Assembly (NCBI GenBank): GCA_018653485.1
Contig: JABHZE010000005.1
Coordinates: forward strand, 1-64,000
Origin: an archaeon
Lineage (GTDB): Archaea; Nanobdellota; Nanobdellia; Pacearchaeales; GW2011-AR1
Length of the DNA: 64,000 nucleotides
Direction: 5' to 3'
Program-made: the position numbers and the translations under genes
Part shown: positions 1-7,082 of the stretch, piece after piece
Layout: each line of letters starts with the position of its first letter
How positions within the stretch are numbered: the first letter of the stretch is position 1
The notes under the pieces: generated by a model
Told to the model about the DNA's origin: nothing
Seen by the model: the letters and a program-made list of their open reading frames with translations, nothing else
Database searches by the model: none

Positions 1-63
1 GCGCCACGCCTTGCAGGCTCTCATCACAATATTCTTTGTTCTTCAGGTCTTTGAACAGCGGTT
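1..63 (+). repeat. 63-bp direct repeat, copy 1 (with 49836-49898)
   Basis: Positions 1-63 match positions 49836-49898 without gaps and with one mismatch near position 33. The copy runs into the attC-like site beginning at position 50, and the distant copy likewise ends in the same GAACAGCGG core. The repeat has no coding capacity. It looks like the conserved left part of a cassette boundary and could support recombination across about 49.8 kb. Confidence 0.85.
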
Positions 64-161
64 TAACAGAAAATCCTTGCAGAATTTTCCCAAATTAATT
101 TTCAGCTCTCTTCCTTTCAGTCAGGAGGAAAATAAACTTCGTTAACCCGCAAACGTTATGT
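50..161 (+). repeat. attC-like recombination site A
   Basis: The site begins with TTTGAAC (50-56) and GCGGTTTAAC (58-67) and ends with GTTAACCCGC (141-150) and GTTATGT (155-161). The two inner boxes are reverse complements with one mismatch, as L'' and L' are in an integron attC. GTTATGT fits the R' consensus GTTRRRY, while TTTGAAC keeps only the AAC end of R''. An inner pairing of ATTTTCC with GGAAAAT extends the foldback. An acetyltransferase gene begins 58 bases downstream. No integrase is present, so attC identity is inferred from sequence shape and from the matching sites at 674 and 2380. Confidence 0.5.
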
Positions 162-218
162 GCAATATTACTTGGTTGTTCCCAAAAGATTTATATGTTA
201 ATAGGCCTATAACCAATT

Positions 219-620
219 ATGATTGTTGAATTTGAAGAAAGATATAAAGCCCAAGTTTGGCCGAATTTGGATAATGAAAATAGGAAATTATTTAAAAATT
301 CATTATTTAAAAAATTTTTATTTGTTGAAAAAAATATAGTAAAGGGTTGGATTTTATTACAGCCATCAAAAGATCGTTTGCTTCTTGATTGGATTTTCGT
401 TTTGGAGGAATTCCAAAAACAAAAGATCGGAACCAAACTTTTAGATCATGTAAAAAAATTTGCAAAAAATAAAAATTTTCGTGGAATAAGTGTTAATACT
501 GGAAGCCAAACTAATTGGGCAAGAATTTTTTATGAGAAAAATGGATTTAAACAAGTTGGGAGTGTTAAAAAATTCTTCAAATTCGATAAAGAGCATATAT
601 TCTATTGGTTTGAAGTATAG
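219..620 (+). CDS. GNAT-family N-acetyltransferase in a cassette-like unit
   Basis: A 133-residue protein with the GNAT fold core. The acetyl-CoA pyrophosphate loop is visible as VLEEFQKQKIGTKLL near residues 60-75, and the C-terminal segment ARIFYEKNGFKQVG near 100-115 is the usual alpha4/beta6 region. It should transfer an acetyl group from acetyl-CoA to an amine, but the substrate cannot be read from sequence. The gene sits alone between two attC-like sites (ending at 161 and beginning at 674), in the same orientation as those sites, as single-gene integron cassettes do. The length is typical of a stand-alone GNAT. TTTATATG about 30 bases upstream could be its promoter. Confidence 0.85.
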   Translation: MIVEFEERYKAQVWPNLDNENRKLFKNSLFKKFLFVEKNIVKGWILLQPSKDRLLLDWIFVLEEFQKQKIGTKLLDHVKKFAKNKNFRGISVNTGSQTNWARIFYEKNGFKQVGSVKKFFKFDKEHIFYWFEV

Positions 621-673
621 GAACAACCTGTGTCATACTATCGACTTCGTCGATTTTTTCTTGCATAAAAAAC

Positions 674-754
674 ACATAACAGCGGTTTAATCATTCAGTC
701 TTGCAGCCTTCACCCTAATTCTTACAGAACTAGATTAACCCGCGAACGTTAGTT
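674..754 (+). repeat. attC-like recombination site B
   Basis: This is the best-formed of the sites. ACATAAC (674-680) fits the R'' consensus RYYYAAC except that its second purine/pyrimidine pattern is loose. GCGGTTTAATC (682-692) pairs with GATTAACCCGC (733-743), and GTTAGTT (748-754) fits R' GTTRRRY in its first four bases. The total length of 81 bases lies in the attC range. The spacer between R'' and L'' is shorter than in canonical sites. It closes the acetyltransferase unit and opens the next unit. Confidence 0.55.
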
Positions 755-808
755 TCAATTTCCTACGATTTTTTTCCACCCCAGATAGTCTGGGTGAGCA
801 CTAATACT

Positions 809-1162
809 TTATTCAGTTTCAACCGCGATACCAATTAAATGGACGGGATTTTCTGTATATCTTAATACTTCTTTTCCATCTGGATCAATTAATCTATAGC
901 TATAACTCCATGATCTGTCTATCCTGGGGTGTTTTATAGTCTGTATATCTTCCCTTTTAAATCCTTGTTTTCTATCGACTAAATAGGACTCGATGGATTC
1001 CCCATCAACTCTTGGATTTGGTTTTCCATCATAAGCTACAACTTTTAATCCTGCTTTCTGAATCAATGGAAGAGTTTCTTTTATGCTTCCATCTAACCCA
1101 AGCATGTCTACAGGAATTCTCCAGCATCTTCTTTCAGTAGTTCTTGTTTTAATCATTAACAT
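809..1162 (-). CDS. Hypothetical protein, 117 aa, divergent from an Lrp regulator
   Basis: I do not recognise the family. The protein is soluble and basic at the N terminus, with a predicted mixed alpha/beta content, no cysteine pairs beyond one residue and no membrane segment. Its start is well supported: a strong Shine-Dalgarno GGAGG lies 8 bases before ATG 1162, which is unusual in this mostly leaderless window. It is transcribed away from the regulator at 1282 and shares a 119-base promoter region with it, so it is a natural target of that regulator. It lies in the unit bounded by attC-like sites B and C. Confidence 0.7.
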   Translation of the reverse strand: MLMIKTRTTERRCWRIPVDMLGLDGSIKETLPLIQKAGLKVVAYDGKPNPRVDGESIESYLVDRKQGFKREDIQTIKHPRIDRSWSYSYRLIDPDGKEVLRYTENPVHLIGIAVETE

Positions 1163-1189
1163 TTTCTTGCCTCCATATTATTTACTTAT

Positions 1190-1258
1190 TAGTAGTAATA
1201 TATTTAGCATATATAAAAATTGTTATAGAAATTTAAATAAATTAGCAAGATTTATAAA
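1190..1258. promoter_or_regulatory. Divergent promoter region with TAGTAGTAATA motif
   Basis: The 119 bases between the divergent genes contain TAGTAGTAATA at 1190-1200 and a TATA-like TTTATAAAG at about 1250-1258, about 25 bases before ATG 1282. The same 11-mer occurs at 47733-47743 in front of the paralogous regulator pair. It may be an operator for the Lrp-type proteins, which is inference from position and recurrence only. Confidence 0.35.
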
Positions 1259-1281
1259 GATAGTTAACTAATATATAAAAT

Positions 1282-2250
1282 ATGGTATTAGATATTAAAG
1301 ATAAGAAATTACTATACGAAATAGATCTTAATGCAAGATTAGGAACTTCATCACTTGGAAAAAGAATTGGTTTAAGCCAGGAAGGTGTTTTTTATAGGCT
1401 TAAAAGATTTGAGAGAAATAATATAATTTCAGGATATATAACCTTACTTAATTTTGGGAAACTAGGTTATACTGGTTATGGAGTTTATGCAAGATTTCAA
1501 AATGTAAATCCAGAAAAAAAAGCAAAAATAATCAGGGAATTAAAGAAGAATAAACATATCTATTGGATTGCCGAATATGGAGGAAAATATGATTTAGCTT
1601 TTGCAATTATGGCAAAAAATATCATTCAGTTTAATGAAATTTTCACAAAAATATCATCAAAATATCATCATTATCTAATAGATTTTAATATTTCTATTCG
1701 TGTGGAACTTGTTCAATACCCTAGAGACTACCTCTTAGACAAAAAAAATGTGATGGATAAAAGTCCCTATTTTGGGAAATATATTGAAGAAGAAAATATA
1801 GAAGACATTGATACAAATATTCTTAAAAAAATTTCTGAATTTGCAAGACTTTCGGTATTGGAAATTTCAAATAAGATTAAGAATTCTCCTCAAACAGTCA
1901 CCTTACATTTAAAAAAACTTGAAAAAAAAGGGATTATTCAGGGATATAGTTCTAAAATTCATTGTCAAGAATTTGGATACGAGAGTTACCAATTATTTGT
2001 TTGTGCAAATAACATAACTGAAAAAAGGAAAAAAGAATTATTTTCCTATTGCCAAAATAATCCAAATATTATATTTTGTATAGAAACTGTTGGTAAATGG
2101 AACTTTGAAATAATTTATGAAATCGAAGACCAAAAAAAGCTTCAAGATTTAATTATTGAATTTCGATCAAAATTTTCAGATATAATAACAGATATTGAAA
2201 GTATAGTTTTATTTAATCATTATCTAAAATATAATCAATTTCCTTTTTAA
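1282..2250 (+). CDS. Two-unit Lrp/AsnC-like transcriptional regulator
   Basis: A 322-residue protein built from two tandem Lrp/AsnC units. Residues 1-60 form a winged helix-turn-helix, with DLNARLGTSSLGKRIGLSQE typical of the AsnC N terminus, and about 65-140 the ligand-binding RAM beta-alpha-beta fold. A second HTH at about 165-215 (EFARLSVLEISNKIKNSPQT) is followed by a second RAM domain. Ordinary Lrp proteins are half this length and dimerise, so this one probably forms an internal pseudo-dimer. It is a clear paralogue of the protein at 47827-48801. It is divergent from 809-1162 and followed by attC-like site C. The ligand is unknown. Confidence 0.85.
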   Translation: MVLDIKDKKLLYEIDLNARLGTSSLGKRIGLSQEGVFYRLKRFERNNIISGYITLLNFGKLGYTGYGVYARFQNVNPEKKAKIIRELKKNKHIYWIAEYGGKYDLAFAIMAKNIIQFNEIFTKISSKYHHYLIDFNISIRVELVQYPRDYLLDKKNVMDKSPYFGKYIEEENIEDIDTNILKKISEFARLSVLEISNKIKNSPQTVTLHLKKLEKKGIIQGYSSKIHCQEFGYESYQLFVCANNITEKRKKELFSYCQNNPNIIFCIETVGKWNFEIIYEIEDQKKLQDLIIEFRSKFSDIITDIESIVLFNHYLKYNQFPF

Positions 2251-2379
2251 TATGCTCACCCAGTTATTTTATGGATGGCCAAGTGTCCATCCCACCACTG
2301 AAGATTTTAACTAACTACTAACTAAAGAATTTTCTTCCCGCAGATTTAAACTCACTTCGCTTTGCTTGTGCCTTCGGTC

Positions 2380-2485
2380 TTTGAACAGCGGTTTAATCAC
2401 TCCATTACATTCCATCCTAATTCTTCACACTTATTCAATATCCCAATTTATGTTTCAGAACTAAATTAAACCACAAACGTTAAAT
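2380..2485 (+). repeat. attC-like recombination site C
   Basis: TTTGAAC (2380-2386) and GCGGTTTAATC (2388-2398) face AATTAAACCAC (2464-2474) and GTTAAAT (2479-2485). The inner boxes pair over about ten positions with one G-T type change, and GTTAAAT fits R' GTTRRRY. The upstream flank 2311-2355 (TAACTAACTA, AGAATTTTC, CAGATTTAAACTC) is shared with 49785-49813. It closes the unit carrying the Lrp regulator. Confidence 0.5.
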
Positions 2486-2501
2486 TCAATAAAAAAAATC
2501 A

Positions 2502-2837
2502 TTAACCATAAATTAAAGCGCCAACGATTATTATAACATATAAAATTTCCCACAAAATATAGATTATAATCAAAGGTTTTTCTTTGTGAACAATACCATA
2601 AGCAATAAATACTGCACCAATAATAAAATATGAAGCCCAAGTAATTATAGAAATTCCTGATGCATTTTGTCCTATCCAAATTATAAGAATTTGAGGTATT
2701 GTCATAGCCAATCCAAAAAAACCAGCTATGTAAACTAATTTATCTATAATCCTCTTCATTTTATCTGACTGAAAATTTTTTTTATATTTTCTTTTTCTAA
2801 TATGTTGATGATGTTTTACATGCAAATCTTGAACCAT
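2502..2837 (-). CDS. SemiSWEET-like PQ-loop sugar transporter
   Basis: A 111-residue protein with a basic, His-rich N-terminal extension (residues 1-28) and three membrane segments at about 30-50, 58-78 and 84-108. TIPQILIIW in the first segment is the PQ-loop, and the spacing is that of bacterial SemiSWEETs, which dimerise to make a sugar uniporter. An internal ATG at codon 27 (MKRIIDK) would give the standard SemiSWEET length, so the N-terminal extension may not be translated. A TATA-like TTATATAA lies about 20-25 bases before ATG 2837. It is transcribed away from the small membrane protein at 2951. Confidence 0.7.
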   Translation of the reverse strand: MVQDLHVKHHQHIRKRKYKKNFQSDKMKRIIDKLVYIAGFFGLAMTIPQILIIWIGQNASGISIITWASYFIIGAVFIAYGIVHKEKPLIIIYILWEILYVIIIVGALIYG

Positions 2838-2950
2838 AAATTCATAATAGCAATCTAATTATATAAGTGTGCCGGGCTTCTCTAAATCTCTAAATTTACC
2901 CCTCCAACCAATCATCTTAAAAACAATCTCCACATTACATAACCAATAAA

Positions 2951-3208
2951 ATGGTTTGGCAAGATATTGTTATTGCGATTGCAAATGTCCTTTTTGGATA
3001 TTCTTTAATCTATCAAGTTTATTTAGGATTTAAAAAAAGAAAGGGATTCTTAGCAATTCAAACATCATTCTTAACAACAATAGGACTTTATGCTATAGCT
3101 TTCGCATTTCTTACAATGAATCTTTATATTTCTGCATTAGTCTCAGTGTTCAACGGAACACTTTGGCTTATTTTATTTATTCAAAGATTAATATATAAGA
3201 AAGCATAA
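2951..3208 (+). CDS. Small three-segment membrane protein, PQ-loop-like
   Basis: An 85-residue protein with three hydrophobic segments (about 3-22, 36-54 and 57-78) and positively charged loops (GFKKRKG), ending RLIYKKA. Size and topology match SemiSWEET-type proteins, but the PQ dipeptide is absent (IYQVYLG stands at the equivalent place), so the assignment is tentative. It is divergent from a better SemiSWEET candidate at 2502-2837. The two could form a hetero-oligomeric transporter, which is inference. Confidence 0.6.
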   Translation: MVWQDIVIAIANVLFGYSLIYQVYLGFKKRKGFLAIQTSFLTTIGLYAIAFAFLTMNLYISALVSVFNGTLWLILFIQRLIYKKA

Positions 3209-3244
3209 TAAAATTTATTTTCTAACTTCTCCAAACCTCTCCCC

Positions 3245-3760
3245 CTAGTCTTTAACAACCTTAACATAACCCATCACTCTTTTTTTATTCTTTTTTTCTA
3301 CTACTTTATCATCCTCCTCTCCATTCCCTTCAATACCTTCATAATCCTCACTCTTTCCATTCCCATTCCCAATTCCTTCACCATTAACCACACTCCCAAC
3401 AACATCTCCCAAACCTCCAGAACCATTAACACTTTCATCATTCACCTCAACTTCTTCAATAGGATAAAACCCTGCCTGATATTCTACACCACCATAAGTT
3501 CCCCAAAACAAAAAATAATCATTCCCTATCTGATATCTAAATTCTTCAATAGCAATACCCTCTAATCTTTCTAAACCCTCTCCATCACCTTCTATAATTA
3601 ATTCTCTCTTAACCTCAACACTCTCCCTAGCAGATAAATAACTCCTAATATTTTCAAGATAAGGCCTTCCAAAATAGCCTCCAACCAAACCCAAACCTAA
3701 TACTCCAAAACTAAATATACCTCCAACAACACAACCCATAGCATCTTTTCCATTTAACAT
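3245..3760 (-). CDS. Membrane-anchored acidic/Gly-rich hypothetical protein
   Basis: A 171-residue protein with one N-terminal membrane segment (about residues 9-30) rich in glycine. A globular stretch follows at about 40-105, with several aromatic residues (DYFLFWGTYGGVEYQAG). The tail from about 108-155 is low-complexity and rich in Gly, Asn, Asp and Glu, and the C terminus is lysine-rich. No family is recognised. The tail looks like a flexible cell-surface or cytoplasmic linker. It is convergent with the gene at 2951. Confidence 0.65.
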   Translation of the reverse strand: MLNGKDAMGCVVGGIFSFGVLGLGLVGGYFGRPYLENIRSYLSARESVEVKRELIIEGDGEGLERLEGIAIEEFRYQIGNDYFLFWGTYGGVEYQAGFYPIEEVEVNDESVNGSGGLGDVVGSVVNGEGIGNGNGKSEDYEGIEGNGEEDDKVVEKKNKKRVMGYVKVVKD

Positions 3761-3846
3761 AAATAAACAAAATTATTTTTATTTATAATCCTTTATGTAA
3801 TAGATTATCTAAATTAAAATTCTCATAAATACATTTCTTCAACCCC

Positions 3847-3917
3847 TCATAAACTTCTCTTGCTTAATCATCATAATATTAATTAAATTCCATCATAAAC
3901 ATCTCTTGCTTAATCAT
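3847..3917. repeat. Pair of 25-bp direct repeats, 46-bp period
   Basis: Two copies of the pattern TCATAAAC-T/A-TCTCTTGCTTAATCAT stand at 3847-3871 and 3893-3917 with one mismatch. They lie in the 238-base non-coding gap between the genes at 3760 and 3999, next to a copy of the intergenic hairpin repeat. No further unit is seen, so this is not an array. Confidence 0.8.
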
Positions 3918-3924
3918 TAACATT

Positions 3925-3997
3925 ATCTAAAATTTACACAATTATCAAATCTTAATTAAAAATTAGGTTATCAAAGATTCCTAATTTTTCATAGAAT
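3925..3997. repeat. Intergenic hairpin repeat, copy 1
   Basis: One of four copies of a roughly 75-base element: TCTAAAAT, then ATTATCAA, then a stem-loop, then TTCATAGAAT in place of the usual CCATAAAAT. The stem pairs AAAAATTAGG (3958-3967) with CCTAATTTTT (3980-3989) around a 12-base loop. It ends two bases from the stop codon of the minus-strand gene at 3999-5804, so it would form the 3' end of that transcript. Confidence 0.7.
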
Positions 3998-3998
3998 C

Positions 3999-5804
3999 CT
4001 ACAAACTTATTTCAAACTCACCTAATTCTTCTTCTAACAACTTCAACATCTTAGCATCCATTCTAACTTTATATCCCTTATACTCACTTAAAACTTTATT
4101 TAATTCATTCATCTCACTAGCTTCAATCTTATCCTTAATAATCTTAACATCATCACCAAAAACCAAAAAAGCAGGTTTTGTTAAAAACAACTCTCCATGC
4201 TTACCTTTTGAACTTATTCCAACTTTTGTTTTTTCTAATAATCCTAAATCTTTTCTCTGAGCATATTCTGTTAAACTTTCAACCAAATAAACACTATCTT
4301 TTCTCATACTTTCAAAAGCATATTTAGTAGGAATCTTTTTATCTTTAAACTTTTTCTTCATATCTACTAACTCATTCAAAACCCTCAAAAACTTAGGATT
4401 TCCTTTTGCCTTATTAACAATTTCTAATTCATATTCCTTAATTAAAGCTTTCTCTGCCTTTTTACCAAACAAAGATTTCATAATCTCAAACACATTTGCA
4501 TAAATATCCTCAAAAGTCTTCTCTTGCATTCTCTTTTCAACTTCTATTCTTAATTCTTTTAATCTCTTTAAATAAGATTCAGAATCTTTAGCTAATCTAT
4601 CAATTTCTTTACCACTTATCTCTGTAATTTTCTTATGCTCATATCCTTTGTAATATTTAATAGCAATTTCATCCAAAATCTTCCAATATTTTTCTTCCAA
4701 TATTTTCTCCTTATCAACAAAAACTCTTTTCATTTCACTTACAGTCTCATAAACATTTGTAGGTGGAAGTCCATATAACATTAATAATGCCTGAGTTGGA
4801 GTTATAACCCCCCAATAAATATCCATCATAAGGATATCTAACAGCCGTCTCTTAACCATTTCTTTAGTTTTATCACCAGAACTCATAAACATATCAATTG
4901 ACTCAGGAGAAGGCTTAATTTTACCCATCTTTAATAATAATTTCCAAGGCAAGAATCCTCCTCTATCATAAAGTGGAACACCATCTCTCAAAAAAGTATA
5001 AAAAATAGGATTAGCATCTTTTACACCTTCCCAAAATTCAGTTAATAAATAAACCTGAACATTTAATTGATTTTTTACACCAGCTAGCTCACTAGCTTGC
5101 ATTATATAAGAATAAACAATATTCCTTAACTTTTCTTTCAATTCTAAACGAGGCATTCTTTTAACATCAGTATCATCAATAATCACATAAGTATCTACAT
5201 CACTTGTTTTAGTTGCTTCTCCTCTAACTAAACTTCCCCCAATAATATAAGAATAAACATATTTCTCAAACTTTTTCAAAACTAATGACTTATGAATTTG
5301 TGCAACCCTTAAAGAAGCTAAAATTCCTTTATCATATAATGGAAAACTCATACCAATTCCTTCAATAGTACTATATTTACTATCCATGCAAATATCCCAC
5401 ATATCTTTAGCCAAAAACAAATTCAACCAAATATTTTGCTTATCTTCTTGGATTTTTTTAACAATTTCTCCACGAACAGCATTAAATTCTTTTTCTTTAT
5501 CATCATTTAAAATAACTAACAAATGCATCGGCTTCTTTTCTCTCTCTTCTTTTGTTAATTCATTTTCATCATCAAAAACTTCTCCAGCTTGCGGAGGGAT
5601 AATTCCAATACCTTCAATAAATTTATACTTATTAAGCATCCATTTTTTTAATTTATCAATTTTTTCACGAGATTTTTTCATTTCTTTTTCTTGCTCAGGA
5701 GTTATTCCTTGTGGAACATTACCTTTAATCTCAGGACTTTGATATTTTCTATCATCTAATGTCATTCCAGAAATTTCTTTTGCAGGCTTATTTTCTTCAA
5801 CCAT
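3999..5804 (-). CDS. Large protein with nucleotidyltransferase (Pol beta) fold
   Basis: A 601-residue soluble protein. The core signature GGSLVRGEATKTSDVDTYVI near residues 185-210 is the Pol-beta-type nucleotidyltransferase motif (GS followed by DVD). Around it are long helical, Lys/Glu-rich regions: residues 1-150 may form a separate alpha/beta domain and 350-500 are probably coiled. The enzyme would attach a nucleotide to a protein, RNA or small molecule, and the substrate is unknown. The third catalytic acid is not obvious. The gene stands alone between non-coding stretches, with a hairpin repeat directly after its stop. Confidence 0.65.
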   Translation of the reverse strand: MVEENKPAKEISGMTLDDRKYQSPEIKGNVPQGITPEQEKEMKKSREKIDKLKKWMLNKYKFIEGIGIIPPQAGEVFDDENELTKEEREKKPMHLLVILNDDKEKEFNAVRGEIVKKIQEDKQNIWLNLFLAKDMWDICMDSKYSTIEGIGMSFPLYDKGILASLRVAQIHKSLVLKKFEKYVYSYIIGGSLVRGEATKTSDVDTYVIIDDTDVKRMPRLELKEKLRNIVYSYIMQASELAGVKNQLNVQVYLLTEFWEGVKDANPIFYTFLRDGVPLYDRGGFLPWKLLLKMGKIKPSPESIDMFMSSGDKTKEMVKRRLLDILMMDIYWGVITPTQALLMLYGLPPTNVYETVSEMKRVFVDKEKILEEKYWKILDEIAIKYYKGYEHKKITEISGKEIDRLAKDSESYLKRLKELRIEVEKRMQEKTFEDIYANVFEIMKSLFGKKAEKALIKEYELEIVNKAKGNPKFLRVLNELVDMKKKFKDKKIPTKYAFESMRKDSVYLVESLTEYAQRKDLGLLEKTKVGISSKGKHGELFLTKPAFLVFGDDVKIIKDKIEASEMNELNKVLSEYKGYKVRMDAKMLKLLEEELGEFEISL

Positions 5805-6009
5805 AATAAAATCACAGAACTACCCTATTTAAATCTTATCCTTAGTGCTACTTGAAATAAGTGAAAGAAATTAAAACAAAAGGTCCTATAGATTTATAGA
5901 AGATTAAATTTTTTAAAGACTAATTATTAAATAATTACAATTAATAACTTTCTAGTAACAACAAACCATCAAATTTATAAACCCATTTTTCTACATAAAT
6001 TTACAGAAA

Positions 6010-7080
6010 ATGACAACTACAACAAACCCTATAACAATAGAACCACTAGAAGGAATCCCTCCATATCAAATAACAGACCTAGGAACAAAAGAAAAAGTTT
6101 TAAGATATTTATTAGACACAGGACTAAAAAAAGAAGAAAAAGACCTTAGGTTCTATGACGAACTAGTTTCTAAATCAAAACCTTTCACATATGAACCACT
6201 TCCTAAAAAAAAGAAGCCATTTCCTGAACCAAAAACTTCAACAAAAAAATCTCCAGTTAAAACTCAACTTAACCATTACATAGTCGCATTAGAAAAAAGT
6301 GAATTAGTAGAAAAAATTGAATTAATAAACAATACATCTCCTGAATATTTACCAAAATATAGATTCTCTCTTGAAGGAATTCTTTCAAATCAAAGATCAG
6401 AAATTACTACTCCAATATGTTCAGAAGATCCTGAAAAACAAGCAAAATTAGAAGAAGCATTAAAAAGATTTGGAGATAAAAGTAGATTTGATTTAGACAC
6501 TCCAGCACTTTTAGAAGAATTTAGAAAAAATCCTCATATAAGAGATTTAAAAAAACAATACCCAAGCAGATCTAAACAAGATTATGAAAATATGATTAGA
6601 GAAATAAAAAAAGCTGATTTTTCAAATTATTGGGTGAGATTAAATCACGGGATTGGATATCCAAATAGTCAAGGATTTAGTAGAAATAGGCCTTATAGAG
6701 ATGCTCCTTTTCAATTTTTCTTAATGAGAGATCAAAGCATTGTAGCAAATATTGGATTTGAAGCTCATGAAAAAGGAATACATGTCTCTCAAATCCAAGG
6801 TGTTCCAGGAGAAAAAGCACATTTAAAGGCATTTAAATGGCCTAGAGCATTATTAAGACTAGCAACAGATTGGGCAAGTCAATATGATTTTGAAGAATTA
6901 CAAGTTCTCCCAAGTCATAGAAATAAATGGATACATCAAAGAAAAGATATCAGAGGACTACCTCACCAACTTAAATTAATTTATGATGTCTCTGCAAAAC
7001 GTGAAGGTTTTGAATATGATTCAGAAAGAGAACTTTGGATTAAACCCAATAGAGTTTTAGTTCCAGAATTAGTTTGTTAA
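6010..7080 (+). CDS. Hypothetical protein, 356 aa
   Basis: No family is recognised with confidence. Residues 1-85 are basic and Pro/Lys-rich and probably disordered. The middle is helical. The C-terminal 130 residues look globular, with a segment FFLMRDQSIVANIGFEAH, then QIQGVPGEKA, then a long helix RALLRLATDWASQYDF and a strand EELQVLP. This order is reminiscent of GNAT-like or DUF535-like folds, but that is a weak guess. No signal peptide or membrane segment is present. A TATA-like TTTATAAA lies near 5975, which suggests a short leader. Confidence 0.6.
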   Translation: MTTTTNPITIEPLEGIPPYQITDLGTKEKVLRYLLDTGLKKEEKDLRFYDELVSKSKPFTYEPLPKKKKPFPEPKTSTKKSPVKTQLNHYIVALEKSELVEKIELINNTSPEYLPKYRFSLEGILSNQRSEITTPICSEDPEKQAKLEEALKRFGDKSRFDLDTPALLEEFRKNPHIRDLKKQYPSRSKQDYENMIREIKKADFSNYWVRLNHGIGYPNSQGFSRNRPYRDAPFQFFLMRDQSIVANIGFEAHEKGIHVSQIQGVPGEKAHLKAFKWPRALLRLATDWASQYDFEELQVLPSHRNKWIHQRKDIRGLPHQLKLIYDVSAKREGFEYDSERELWIKPNRVLVPELVC

Positions 7081-7082
7081 CC

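Noticed and set aside
490-690. 66-codon frame overlapping the end of the acetyltransferase gene
   Set aside because: It is out of frame with a convincing GNAT and runs into the attC-like site.
50-2485. IS200/IS605-type element ends as the explanation for the hairpin sites
   Set aside because: No TnpA or TnpB gene is present, and the sites have paired inner boxes plus a GTTRRRY-like terminal box between different genes. It cannot be fully excluded.
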